Notes under the pieces: model-generated
What the model saw: the letters and a program-made list of their open reading frames with translations, nothing else
What the model was told of the DNA's origin: nothing
Databases searched by the model: none
Source of the DNA: Thiovibrio frasassiensis
GTDB taxonomy: Bacteria > Desulfobacterota > Desulfobulbia > Desulfobulbales > Desulfurivibrionaceae
Assembly: GCF_029607905.1 (NCBI RefSeq)
Contig: NZ_JAPHEH010000001.1
Span: 2,199,530 to 2,263,529 of the forward strand
Length of the DNA: 64,000 bases
Direction of reading: 5' to 3'
Program-made: the position numbers and the translations under genes
Shown: positions 53,280-61,865 of the stretch, piece after piece
Layout: each line of letters begins with the position of its first letter
How positions within the stretch are numbered: the first letter of the stretch is position 1

Positions 53280-54170
53280 TTATTTGTTCCGTTCGTAAAT
53301 ATACCGGGCAAGGTCTCGAAGCGGCTCGGCTTTGGCGTCAAAATTTTCCAGGGCAGCGATTGCTTTATCAACAGCCTCACGGGCCATGACCTTTGTTTTG
53401 GCAACGCCGAAAAAGGCTGGGTAAGTCGCCTTGTTCCGTTGTGCATCGGCTCCGGCGGTCTTACCGAGATCTTCCGTGGTTCCTTCAACATCCAAGAGGT
53501 CGTCCACTATCTGGAAGGCAAGGCCAATCTGCACACCGTAGCGGCTGAGGGCGGCAAATTGCTCCTCGTCACCCTGGCCGAAAATCGCCCCGGCCTGCAC
53601 GGAGGCGGTAATAAGCGCTCCTGTTTTATAGCCATGGATCAACCGGAGATGCTCAAAGGAGATTGCCTGCCCTTCCGCGGCAAGGTCCAGGGACTGACCG
53701 CCGACCATGCCCACGGGGCCGATGGCCTTGGCGATGAGGTTGATCAACCGGAGCTGGGCCTCCGGGGAGATCCCCTGGAGGGCATCGGGATGGCTCAAGA
53801 GCTCAAAGGCGAAACTGAGCAGCCCGTCCCCGGCCAGGATGGCCTCCGCTTCCCCGAAGACCACATGACAGGTGGGTTTGCCGCGCCGGAGATCATCATC
53901 ATCCATGGCCGGCAGATCGTCATGGATCAGGGAATAGGTGTGGATGCATTCCAGGGCGCAGGCCACGGGGAAAAGGTGTTGGGTGTCGGCATGCAAGGCC
54001 TCTGCCGCGGCCAGGGCCAGGATGGGGCGGATCCTTTTGCCGCCTGCGAAAAGGCTGTAGCGCATGGCTTTGATGTGGGTGGCCAGAGGCCCTTCTTCGG
54101 GAAGCATATAACGCGTCAGGGCCTGTTCGACAACCGCGCATTGTTGGCTCAGATATTGTTTGAATTCCAT
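53280..54170 (-). CDS. ispA: Farnesyl / geranyl diphosphate synthase
   Basis: A short-chain trans-prenyl diphosphate synthase of 296 aa. Both aspartate motifs are present: [18 protein letters not shown] (DDx4D, the usual bacterial FPP synthase form) and [19 protein letters not shown] and [11 protein letters not shown] also match. The ATG at 54170 is chosen over a TTG at 54200. Chain length is probably C15, with a longer-chain synthase for menaquinone encoded elsewhere. It is 38 bases after xseB and 41 bases before dxs. Confidence 0.95.
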   Translation of the reverse strand: MEFKQYLSQQCAVVEQALTRYMLPEEGPLATHIKAMRYSLFAGGKRIRPILALAAAEALHADTQHLFPVACALECIHTYSLIHDDLPAMDDDDLRRGKPTCHVVFGEAEAILAGDGLLSFAFELLSHPDALQGISPEAQLRLINLIAKAIGPVGMVGGQSLDLAAEGQAISFEHLRLIHGYKTGALITASVQAGAIFGQGDEEQFAALSRYGVQIGLAFQIVDDLLDVEGTTEDLGKTAGADAQRNKATYPAFFGVAKTKVMAREAVDKAIAALENFDAKAEPLRDLARYIYERNK

Positions 54171-54208
54171 GGCAGAGAAATTCCCGCTGCTCTCAAGCAA
54201 GGTAGAGA

Positions 54209-54454
54209 CTAGGCTTCGTCATCTGAAACCGAGTCGGAATTGTTAAAGGGAACACTGATCAGCTTGCCGTCTTTTTTCAAGAGAAGGTCCACTTTTTGCT
54301 GCGCTTCCTCAAGTTTGTGGTTGCACAACTCTGCAAGCTTGATCCCCTCGTCAAATTTCTTCAGGGATTTCTCAAGGCTCAGGTCGCCGTCTTCCAGCTC
54401 CTGTGTGATCTGCTCAAGGGCCTCCAGGGCTTCTTCGAACGATTTTTTGGACAT
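54209..54454 (-). CDS. xseB: Exodeoxyribonuclease VII small subunit
   Basis: An 81-aa helical protein that assembles with XseA. It opens [20 protein letters not shown] and continues [20 protein letters not shown], the two-helix XseB core, with an acidic tail. It heads the xseB-ispA-dxs run, which is conserved in many proteobacteria. GAGGAG precedes the ATG. The large subunit is about 47 kb away in the window. Confidence 0.95.
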   Translation of the reverse strand: MSKKSFEEALEALEQITQELEDGDLSLEKSLKKFDEGIKLAELCNHKLEEAQQKVDLLLKKDGKLISVPFNNSDSVSDDEA

Positions 54455-54646
54455 GTCTCCTCCCGAGGGTTTTCAAAAAAAGAATGGTCCTCGTCTGACG
54501 GCAAGAATGCGTAGAATCTTCTAAAATAAATGAAGTTGCGGTTATGGGCAATGTCTTTCCAAAAAAACATGAGTATGGTAGGTTGTTCGGATTCTGAAAT
54601 CACTCTATGTGCGTGGCTTAAACGATTCATTTTAAGAAAAATCTTC

Positions 54647-55561
54647 ATGCCATATTCCCTGCAGGATCTGCTCCCCCAATTCAGTCGCTGGCTTTCCGTG
54701 GAAAAGGGGTATTCCCCCAAAACCGTTGAGAGCTATGGCCGTGATCTTGCCGAATTTGCCCTGTTTGTCGACCCTGCTCAGGATGTCCGCCAGATCGAAC
54801 CCCGTACACTCCGCGCCTATGTGTACAGCCTCAACGGGAAAAACAAGGGCAGCTCCGTGGCCAGGAAGCTTTCCGCCCTGCGTACCTTCTTCCGCCATCT
54901 TCTCCGCGAAGGGGTGGTAACCCATGACCCTGTCGCCCCCATTGCCACGCCGAAACAGGAAAAGCATATGCCTGTTTTTCTCACGGTGGACGAGGTCTTT
55001 ACCCTGCTGGAGATGCCGGGCAGCGGGGATGCCTTTGCCTTCCGTGACCGGGCGATTCTTGAGATGCTGTATTCCACCGGGGTGCGGGTTGCCGAACTGG
55101 CGGCCCTGGATCTTGAGCGGCTTGATGCGGAGGAGGGTATGCTGCGGGTTACCGGCAAGGGCAACCGGGAACGGTTGGTGCCGGTGGGCAGTCCGGCTCT
55201 GGAAGCCCTGGGGCAATACCTTCCCCAGCGGACCCTGTTGATCCGTGAACGCATCGCCCGTGGGGATGCACCGGAAAACAAGGCGGTCTTTTTGAACCAC
55301 CGCGGCTTACGGCTCACCACCCGCAGTATCGAACGGCTGGTGAAACTCTATGCCATGCGGGCCGGAATCGCCGCCCGGGTAACGCCCCATGCCCTGCGCC
55401 ATTCCTTTGCCACCCATCTTTTGGAAATGGGGGCGGATCTGCGGGTGGTGCAGGAACTGCTGGGGCATGTCAGCCTCTCAACCACCCAACGCTACACCCA
55501 CTTGAACATGGATCATCTGAACGAGGTCTATGACCGGGCCCATCCAAAGGCGAGAAGATAA
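54647..55561 (+). CDS. xerC: Tyrosine recombinase XerC/XerD
   Basis: A 304-aa site-specific recombinase for chromosome dimer resolution. The N-terminal SAM-like domain (about 5-95; FSRWLSVEKGYSPKTVESYG) is followed by the catalytic domain with Arg in STGVRVAEL, GKGNRER, HALRHSFATHL and GHVSLSTTQRYTH holding the nucleophilic tyrosine. The open frame continues upstream to 54530 without a ribosome site, so the ATG at 54647 is preferred. hslV begins 36 bases downstream. This xer-hslV-hslU order, like codV-clpQ-clpY in Bacillus, argues for a housekeeping recombinase, not a phage integrase. Confidence 0.93.
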   Translation: MPYSLQDLLPQFSRWLSVEKGYSPKTVESYGRDLAEFALFVDPAQDVRQIEPRTLRAYVYSLNGKNKGSSVARKLSALRTFFRHLLREGVVTHDPVAPIATPKQEKHMPVFLTVDEVFTLLEMPGSGDAFAFRDRAILEMLYSTGVRVAELAALDLERLDAEEGMLRVTGKGNRERLVPVGSPALEALGQYLPQRTLLIRERIARGDAPENKAVFLNHRGLRLTTRSIERLVKLYAMRAGIAARVTPHALRHSFATHLLEMGADLRVVQELLGHVSLSTTQRYTHLNMDHLNEVYDRAHPKARR

Positions 55562-55597
55562 ACCGTTAGATGACAATCTCCATCGGGAGGAGTAACT

Positions 55598-56137
55598 GTG
55601 AAAATCAGATCGACCACAATCATTGCCGTCCGGCACAGGGGTGAAGTGGCCCTGGCCGGGGATGGCCAGGTATCGCTGGGCAATACCATCATGAAGCATG
55701 AGGCGCGCAAGGTCCGCCGCCTCTACGAAGGCAAGGTCATCACCGGTTTTGCCGGGGCCACGGCCGATGCCTTTACCCTGTTCGACCGGCTGGAGCAGAA
55801 GCTTGAGCAGTATGACGGCAACCTGATGCGCTCGGCGGTGGAATTGGCCAAGGATTGGCGCACGGACAAGATGCTCAGGAAACTGGAGGCTTTCCTGGTC
55901 GCGGTGGATAAGCACCATTCCCTGCTCCTTTCCGGCACCGGTGACGTGATCGAGCCGGACGACGGCATCCTGGCCATCGGCTCGGGCGGGCCTTATGCTC
56001 AGGCCGCAGCCAAGGCGTTGGTGGCGCACAGTGAGCTTTCCGCCGAGGAGATCTGTCGGGAGGCGATGCGGATTGCCGCTTCCATCTGCATCTATACCAA
56101 TGACCATATTACTGTTGAGAAAATGGCGGCAGAGTAA
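55598..56137 (+). CDS. hslV: ATP-dependent protease peptidase subunit HslV
   Basis: Proteasome-like threonine peptidase that assembles as a double hexamer with HslU. The 179-aa protein begins [13 protein letters not shown]; removal of a five-residue propeptide would expose the catalytic Thr6. Other marks are [32 protein letters not shown] and [14 protein letters not shown]. The start is GTG after an excellent GGGAGGAG site. hslU follows after 17 bases. Confidence 0.97.
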   Translation: MKIRSTTIIAVRHRGEVALAGDGQVSLGNTIMKHEARKVRRLYEGKVITGFAGATADAFTLFDRLEQKLEQYDGNLMRSAVELAKDWRTDKMLRKLEAFLVAVDKHHSLLLSGTGDVIEPDDGILAIGSGGPYAQAAAKALVAHSELSAEEICREAMRIAASICIYTNDHITVEKMAAE

Positions 56138-56154
56138 AGAAAGGACATTTTAAG

Positions 56155-57546
56155 ATGGAACCCATGAACACCCTGACTCCCAAGCAAACCGTGGCCGAAC
56201 TCGACCGCTATATCATCGGCCAGGACGCAGCCAAGAAATCCGTGGCCATTGCCCTGCGCAACCGCTGGCGGCGCCAGCAGGTGCCCATGCCCCTGCGCGA
56301 GGAGATCGCGCCCAAAAATATCATCATGATCGGTCCCACCGGGGTCGGGAAAACCGAGATCGCCCGTCGCTTGGCCAGTCTGGCCCAGTCGCCCTTTCTC
56401 AAGGTGGAGGCCTCGAAGTTCACCGAAGTCGGCTACGTGGGAAGGGATGTGGAGTCCATGATTCGCGATCTCCTTGATCTGGCCATCAATATGGTGCGTG
56501 AGGAAGCGCGGGAGGAGGTGACGCAGAAGGCTGCGGAGCAGGCGGAAGAGCGGATGCTCGACCTGCTGGTGCCGCCGCGTCCGGCCCCCTTGGGGCAGGT
56601 AACGCCAATGGCGGAAAGAAGCGAAGATGGCAGCAGGGCAGGGGATTTGTCGGATTCCACCCGGGAAAAATTCCGGCAGATGCTCCGGGATGGCAAGCTT
56701 GATGCAAAACAGGTGGAGATGGAACTTGATCAGTCCCAGTCGATGCCCATGCTCGAGATCCTTTCCCACGGCAATAGCGGCCTGGACGATATGGAATCCG
56801 GGCTCAAGGATGTGTTCGGCAAGATGTTTCCCAAGAAAACCCAGCGGCAGCAGATGCTGGTAAAGGACGCCATGGAGGTGCTCAAAAAACGGGAGGCCGA
56901 AAGGCTGATCGACATGGAGAGCGTTACCCGGCTTGCCATCCAGCGCACCGAGCAGTCCGGGATCATCTTTCTCGATGAGATCGACAAGATCGCCTCGCGC
57001 CAGGGCGGCTCAGGCCACGGGCCCGAGGTTTCCCGCGAGGGGGTGCAGCGCGACCTGTTGCCCATTGTCGAGGGCTCCACCGTGACCACCAAGCACGGCA
57101 TGGTCAAGACCGACCATATCCTCTTTATCGCCAGCGGTGCCTTCCATCTCTGTAAGCCCTCGGATCTGGTGCCGGAGCTGCAGGGGCGCTTCCCCATCCG
57201 GGTTGAACTCAACCCTCTGGGGGAGGAGGAATTCTACCGGATTCTCACCGAGCCGCAGAACGCCCTGATCAAACAGTACATCGCCCTCATGGCCACCGAA
57301 GGGATCGCCCTGGAATTTGCCGAGGACGCCATCCGGGGTATGGCCAGAATCGCCGCCACGGTGAACCGGAAAACCGAAAATATCGGGGCCAGGCGGCTGC
57401 ATACCATAATGGAGCGGCTGCTGGAGGAGCTTTCCTTTGACGCCACCGACCGCGAGGAAAAAAAGTTTCTTGTTACCGCCGAATATGTGAAAAAACAGCT
57501 GCAGGATATCTCGGAAGACGAGGATTTGAGCCGGTTTATTTTGTAA
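56155..57546 (+). CDS. hslU: ATP-dependent protease ATPase subunit HslU
   Basis: AAA+ unfoldase that feeds HslV. The 463-aa protein has [20 protein letters not shown], Walker [14 protein letters not shown], the pore motif in [16 protein letters not shown], the insertion domain (about 110-245), Walker [10 protein letters not shown], sensor region [12 protein letters not shown], and the C-terminal DLSRFIL that inserts into HslV. All expected features are present. It completes the xerC-hslV-hslU set. Confidence 0.97.
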   Translation: MEPMNTLTPKQTVAELDRYIIGQDAAKKSVAIALRNRWRRQQVPMPLREEIAPKNIIMIGPTGVGKTEIARRLASLAQSPFLKVEASKFTEVGYVGRDVESMIRDLLDLAINMVREEAREEVTQKAAEQAEERMLDLLVPPRPAPLGQVTPMAERSEDGSRAGDLSDSTREKFRQMLRDGKLDAKQVEMELDQSQSMPMLEILSHGNSGLDDMESGLKDVFGKMFPKKTQRQQMLVKDAMEVLKKREAERLIDMESVTRLAIQRTEQSGIIFLDEIDKIASRQGGSGHGPEVSREGVQRDLLPIVEGSTVTTKHGMVKTDHILFIASGAFHLCKPSDLVPELQGRFPIRVELNPLGEEEFYRILTEPQNALIKQYIALMATEGIALEFAEDAIRGMARIAATVNRKTENIGARRLHTIMERLLEELSFDATDREEKKFLVTAEYVKKQLQDISEDEDLSRFIL

Positions 57547-57593
57547 GCTGTCAGCGGACAGCGTATGGTTTACAGCTTTGAGAGGGAACTAAA

Positions 57594-58112
57594 ATGATAG
57601 AACGCGATTTGAAATACTGTCCCAAGTGCCGGGACGAGTACCGGGCGGAAGCGGAAACCTGCGCGACCTGCGCCATTGCCCTTATCTGGGGGGCGGAGCT
57701 GGTTGTCATGGAAAGTAATAATGGCGCTTCCCGGCGGAACCGGAAAGGACCGTTGACCCCCGACGACCAATTGGTCGTTGTTTTTCAGGGAGCGCTTGGC
57801 GACCTCAAACACCTCAAGGACCTGCTTGAGGCGGAACAGATCGGCGCCATGATCAGCAAGGAAGCCGGGGGGTGCGCCAGTGGCGGCTGTGCCCCCAAGT
57901 TTCAGCTCCAGGTCCGGCAGGAAGAGGTGCGGGATGGGTTGGAGGTACTTGCCCAAGAGCATCGCCGGGCAACCGCCCTGGCCGAGCACGACGCCACCCA
58001 TGCCGGAGCGGTTTTCAACCCGGAGGCCGGGGAGGCGGTATGTCCGGCCTGCGGCTTTGCCTTTGCCACCACCACCACGACCTGCCCGGACTGCGGGCTC
58101 TGTTTCGGCTGA
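57594..58112 (+). CDS. Double zinc-ribbon protein with DUF2007-like centre
   Basis: A 172-aa small soluble protein. An N-terminal ribbon (YCPKCRDEY, CATCAI; residues 9-26), a central ferredoxin-like region resembling the DUF2007 family (about 58-125; LVVVFQGALGDLKHLKDLLE) and a C-terminal ribbon (VCPACGFAF, CPDCGLCFG) follow each other. A cysteine pair also occurs at GGCASGGCAPK in the centre. The function is unknown; zinc binding is likely. It follows hslU by 47 bases and converges on the methyltransferase gene. Confidence 0.7.
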   Translation: MIERDLKYCPKCRDEYRAEAETCATCAIALIWGAELVVMESNNGASRRNRKGPLTPDDQLVVVFQGALGDLKHLKDLLEAEQIGAMISKEAGGCASGGCAPKFQLQVRQEEVRDGLEVLAQEHRRATALAEHDATHAGAVFNPEAGEAVCPACGFAFATTTTTCPDCGLCFG

Positions 58113-58116
58113 GGAA

Positions 58117-58824
58117 TTATGTGGGCAGATTTGTGCAGCCCTTGCCCTTTTGCCCGGAAAAGACAGCAAAACGGAACTGTTGGTACCAGCAATGCACCGA
58201 ACTGAAACCTGCCTGCCGTAACCATTCCAACTGAGAGCTTAGGGGGGCCATCCGGTCCGCCTGCATCCGTTCCAGGGCCGCATTGAGGTCGACCTCGGAG
58301 ACCCCGAGATCCCGCGCCTGCCGGAGCCAGGTTTCCTGGTACACCTGTTCGATGTCCGGTGTCGGGCCGAGGATCTGATCGGCGTTGATGAAAATGCCTC
58401 CCTCGGGCAAGGCATTATGGATATTCTTGAACAGCTTGATCTTCTGTGTGTCTGTGAGGTGGTGGATGGAGAGGGCGGAGAGAATCACGTCGAATTGTCC
58501 CTCAAGACCGTTTGCATAATCTCCTGCGATAAACTCCAGACGCTCCTCCATCCCGGCGAACCGTTCTTTGGCTTTGTCCAGCATCTCTTGGGAGATGTCC
58601 AGCAGGGTGATTCTAGTTTGGGCAAACTTCTTGGCGACAAGGGACGAGAGCATTCCCGTGCCTGCGCCGAGGTCCAGGACCCGGAAGGTGGCCTGGGGTT
58701 GGTGCGGAATCAGCGCCAGCGCCGTCCCGTAAAAGTCATCGAAGCAGGGAATCAGCTGCCTGCGGGCTCGGTCGTAGGTCTGGGCTCCCTCGTCGAAAGC
58801 GGTTTTGACCGCAGTCATGCTCAT
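58117..58824 (-). CDS. Class I SAM-dependent methyltransferase
   Basis: A 235-aa methyltransferase with the SAM-binding motif RVLDLGAGTGMLSSLVA (48-64), the second motif ITLLDISQEML, and DVILSALSIHHLTD. It resembles the UbiE-like/tRNA-cmo5U class, but the substrate cannot be read from sequence. Its ATG overlaps the stop codon of the CooC-like gene by ATGA, so the two are made together; a metallocofactor-related role is possible from that pairing. Confidence 0.85.
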   Translation of the reverse strand: MSMTAVKTAFDEGAQTYDRARRQLIPCFDDFYGTALALIPHQPQATFRVLDLGAGTGMLSSLVAKKFAQTRITLLDISQEMLDKAKERFAGMEERLEFIAGDYANGLEGQFDVILSALSIHHLTDTQKIKLFKNIHNALPEGGIFINADQILGPTPDIEQVYQETWLRQARDLGVSEVDLNAALERMQADRMAPLSSQLEWLRQAGFSSVHCWYQQFRFAVFSGQKGKGCTNLPT

Positions 58825-59585
58825 TGTTTCGCTTGGGCGAGGATACTGTTGATGAGTTGCCCGGCCGCCTCTTCCACCTCTCCCAACGCCCCGGTAATCG
58901 CCAACCCCGCCCGTTCCGTTTTTCGGATCGCGGCTGAGTCTGGGAAGCAGGCCAGGGGCGGCTCGCCGAGGGCTTCGGCCAGAAAGGCCCGGTCGTCGTC
59001 ATCCGCCACCAGATTGCCCACATAGGAGATGCGGGGGATGCCCGATTCCTCGGCGAGCTTCTTGATCTTGAGTGCGGTGCGCACCCCGGATTTTGAGGGA
59101 ATCACCACGATCAGCAGTTGGTCCACCCCGGCGATGGTGCCCCTCCCCAGGTGTTCCACCCCTGCCTCCATGTCGAGCAGCACCACCTGGGAGGGGGCGA
59201 GCAGCAGCTTGGTGAGCATCCTTTTCAGCACGTTGCTTTCCGGGCAGGCGCAGCCGCCCTTGGCGGTCTGGATGGCGCCCAAGACCATGAGCTTGATCCC
59301 GTCTTTTTCCACGATGAAGCGGGAAAGCAGGTCGTCCACCTGGGGGTTGATGTTGTAAAAGGGCGAGCCATCCACCTTGCCGGAGCGCTCCACCAGCAGA
59401 TCCTTCATCTCGGCGATGGGGGTGATTTTTTCGTCCTCGGCCAGGCCGAGGCTCTGGGCCATGTGCGGGCTGGGGTCCGCGTCGATGACCAGCACCTCTT
59501 TCCCTTGCTTTTGCAGATATTTGGCCAGCATGGCCATGATCGTGGTTTTGCCGACCCCGCCCTTGCCGCTGATGGCAATTTTCAT
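58821..59585 (-). CDS. CooC-like nickel-insertion P-loop ATPase
   Basis: A 254-aa MinD/CooC-type ATPase. The deviant Walker A is GKGGVGKTT (7-15), switch I DADPSP, and the Cys-x-Cys pair falls at C112 and C114 in GCACPESN, the same positions used by CooC1 of Carboxydothermus to bind nickel at the dimer interface. CooC proteins mature carbon monoxide dehydrogenase, but no CODH or acetyl-CoA synthase gene is in the window. It is coupled to the downstream methyltransferase. A related role in another nickel or corrinoid enzyme is possible. Confidence 0.88.
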   Translation of the reverse strand: MKIAISGKGGVGKTTIMAMLAKYLQKQGKEVLVIDADPSPHMAQSLGLAEDEKITPIAEMKDLLVERSGKVDGSPFYNINPQVDDLLSRFIVEKDGIKLMVLGAIQTAKGGCACPESNVLKRMLTKLLLAPSQVVLLDMEAGVEHLGRGTIAGVDQLLIVVIPSKSGVRTALKIKKLAEESGIPRISYVGNLVADDDDRAFLAEALGEPPLACFPDSAAIRKTERAGLAITGALGEVEEAAGQLINSILAQAKQ

Positions 59586-59776
59586 AGAGATTCCTTTGTG
59601 CTTCCGATCATGTTGTGCGCCGGTCTTTTTTTATGCAAGAAGGCGGCTGGTTCGATTATATTCCACTGGCTTCCATGATTGCTAAATTAATCAGCCGGAG
59701 GCAAAGTGCAAAGAAAAAAAATACCGTCCGCTGCGGCTGCCGGTCATTCCATCCTAAGTCTTATACTGGTGAATTA

Positions 59777-60946
59777 ATGGTTACCCTCGGAATTGAGCAC
59801 CTTTTAGCTTCCCCTCCTGCCTCTCTTGCCGGCAAACGGCTGGCTCTGCTCTGCAATCAGGCCTCAACCGACCGGCATCTGCGTCACAGCCGGGATTTGA
59901 TCATGGCAGCTTTTCCGGGCCAACTCACCTGTCTCTTTACCCCCCAGCACGGTTTTTTTGCGGAGAAGCAAGACAATATGATCGAATCGGACCACATGAC
60001 CGATCCGGTCAGCGGTCTGCCGGTGTTCAGCCTCTACGGCGAGGTGCGTCGGCCCACCGCTGCCATGTACGAGCATTTCGATGTGTTGCTTGTTGATATC
60101 GTCGATGTGGGCACCAGGGTCTACACCTTTCTCTACACCTTGGCCTACTGCATGGAGGAGGCGGCCCGTCACGGCAAAAAGGTGGTGGTCCTGGACCGGC
60201 CCAACCCCGTGGGCGGCGAGGCGGTGGAAGGCAATCTGCTGCAGGATGATTGCCGTTCCTTTGTCGGGCTCTATCCTTTGCCCATGCGCCACGGCCTTAC
60301 TTTTGGCGAGCTGGCCCGGCTGCTCAACGGTGAGTATGGAATAGGTGCGGATCTCGAGGTGGTGACCATGCCAGGCTGGCAGCGGAGGATGCTCTTTGCC
60401 GATACCGGATTGCCGTGGGTCTTCCCCTCGCCCAATATGCCCAATCCCACTACGGCCCTGGTCTATCCCGGGCAGGTGATCTTTGAGGGCACCAATATCT
60501 CCGAGGGGAGAGGGACCTCCCTGCCTTTTGAACTCTTTGGCGCTCCGTTTCTTGAGTGGCAGCAGGTGCTGACCAGCATGCAGGGGGTGGATTTGCCCGG
60601 TTGCTCTCTGCGGCCCCTGGCCTTTGAGCCCACGGCCAATAAATGGGCCGGCCAGCCCTGCAAGGGGTTTCAGCTCCATGTCACGGACCCGCAGACCTTT
60701 AAACCCTATCGTACCTCGTTGGCCCTGCTTCAAGCATTTATGCGCTGTTATCCCGAGCAGTTCGCCCTCAAAGCGCCGCCCTATGAGTACGAGTTCGAGC
60801 GTACCCCCCTTGATCTGATCCTGGGCGACAGCACTCTCAGGCATCAGTTGGCTGCGGGCGCGGATATCCGGGAGCTTGAGTCGGCTTGGCAACCGGAGAT
60901 TGACGGGTTCAGCGAGATCCGGCAAAAATATTTTCTCTATCAGTAA
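59777..60946 (+). CDS. DUF1343 protein, NamZ-like exo-beta-N-acetylmuramidase
   Basis: A 389-aa member of the DUF1343/GH171 family, whose Bacillus member NamZ releases N-acetylmuramic acid from wall fragments. Marks are CNQASTDRHLR, LFTPQHGFFAEKQDNM, VDIVDVGTRVYTFLYTL, VLDRPNPVGG, PNMPNPTTALVYPG and FEGTNISEGRGTSLPFELFG. From the ATG at 59777 (GGTGA upstream) no signal peptide is seen, nor in the longer frame from 59615, so it may act in the cytoplasm. It stands alone, divergent from the CooC-like gene. Confidence 0.86.
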   Translation: MVTLGIEHLLASPPASLAGKRLALLCNQASTDRHLRHSRDLIMAAFPGQLTCLFTPQHGFFAEKQDNMIESDHMTDPVSGLPVFSLYGEVRRPTAAMYEHFDVLLVDIVDVGTRVYTFLYTLAYCMEEAARHGKKVVVLDRPNPVGGEAVEGNLLQDDCRSFVGLYPLPMRHGLTFGELARLLNGEYGIGADLEVVTMPGWQRRMLFADTGLPWVFPSPNMPNPTTALVYPGQVIFEGTNISEGRGTSLPFELFGAPFLEWQQVLTSMQGVDLPGCSLRPLAFEPTANKWAGQPCKGFQLHVTDPQTFKPYRTSLALLQAFMRCYPEQFALKAPPYEYEFERTPLDLILGDSTLRHQLAAGADIRELESAWQPEIDGFSEIRQKYFLYQ

Positions 60947-60964
60947 GGATTGCCTTATAACAGC

Positions 60965-61047
60965 GGTGCTTCGACAGGCTCAGCACGAACGGCTGTTATT
61001 GATGTAATGTCTTGATCTTCCGTTCGTGCTGAGCCTGTCGAAGCACC
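60965..61047. repeat. Perfect 28-bp inverted repeat element (REP-like)
   Basis: Left arm 60965-60992 (starting GGTGCTTCGACAGGCTCAGC) and right arm 61020-61047 are perfect reverse complements around a 27-base centre. The core TTCGACAGGCTCAGCACGAA is a sequence found dispersed in intergenic regions of many bacterial genomes, so this is probably a mobile palindromic element and not a simple terminator. Confidence 0.85.
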
Positions 61048-61111
61048 TGTTTGCAACAAGTTCTAAGTTGTTACGAGTCCAACAATACGAAGCGACCTGC
61101 CAGCGTGAGAC

Positions 61112-61840
61112 ATGACCTCCGTGGATGTAAGTGATACCAGCCGGTTCATCGCCAAGCTCTCCCCATATTTTGTGGACACCCCTGCGGAGTGCCCGTACAC
61201 CCTCGACCGCACTGCGGTCTACCACCAGGCGGGTTTCAGTTTTTTGCCCCCGGCTGTGCTGGAGGAGTTTCTCGCCGCCGGATACCGGCGCAACGGCAAC
61301 ACTATCTATGGTATGCGCTGTCCGGATTGTACGGCCTGCGTGCCCATTCGGCTTGAGACGGCCGCCTTTCGCCCATCCCGGAACATGCGCCGCGTCTGGC
61401 AGCGGAATCAGGACATCGAGATCAGCGTGGGCCCGCTTGAGGTAACCCCGGAAAAACTGCAGTTGCTGGACCGTTTTTTTAACAGTCGCTATCCTGGGAG
61501 GGCGAGTACGGCCTCGGATTATTATTCGGGGTTCTTTTTTAATTCCCTGGCCCCGACCATGGAAATTTCTTTCCGGCTTTCCGGGCAGCTGCTCGGGGTC
61601 TCCATTGTCGATCTGGCTGAGCGCAGTCTGAGCGCGGTGTATTTCTATTTTGATCCGGATTGTGAGAAAAGAAGTCTGGGGACTTTTAATATTTTGTACC
61701 TCAACGAACTTGCCAAGCGGGAACACTGTGACTATCTCTATCTTGGCTATTGGATAGAGGAGGTTGCGGCCATGACCTATAAGGCCCGATTTCGGCCCCA
61801 CTCCGTGCTGCGCAACAACGAGTGGCGGCAGGTCGATTGA
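61112..61840 (+). CDS. bpt: Aspartate/glutamate leucyltransferase (arginyltransferase family)
   Basis: Transfers an amino acid from aminoacyl-tRNA to N-terminal acidic residues in the N-end rule. The 242-aa protein has GFSFLPPAVLEEFLAAGYRR, the cysteine motif MRCPDCTACVPIRLE, FRPSRNMRRVWQRN, AVYFYFDPD, and YLYLGYWIEE, conserved in Bpt and ATE1. Bacterial Bpt usually moves leucine; the ATE name is a synonym of the fold. The inverted repeat lies just upstream, and the Fur-FeoA gene follows. Confidence 0.92.
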   Translation: MTSVDVSDTSRFIAKLSPYFVDTPAECPYTLDRTAVYHQAGFSFLPPAVLEEFLAAGYRRNGNTIYGMRCPDCTACVPIRLETAAFRPSRNMRRVWQRNQDIEISVGPLEVTPEKLQLLDRFFNSRYPGRASTASDYYSGFFFNSLAPTMEISFRLSGQLLGVSIVDLAERSLSAVYFYFDPDCEKRSLGTFNILYLNELAKREHCDYLYLGYWIEEVAAMTYKARFRPHSVLRNNEWRQVD

Positions 61841-61865
61841 GACAGATTACAAGGAGCAGGTGAGC

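Noticed and set aside
54647-55561. Phage or island integrase
   Set aside because: The recombinase has XerC-type length and motifs and is linked to hslVU; no phage genes or att duplication are nearby.
60965-61047. Possible CRISPR repeat pair
   Set aside because: Only two copies, in opposite orientation, with one 27-base spacer and no cas gene.
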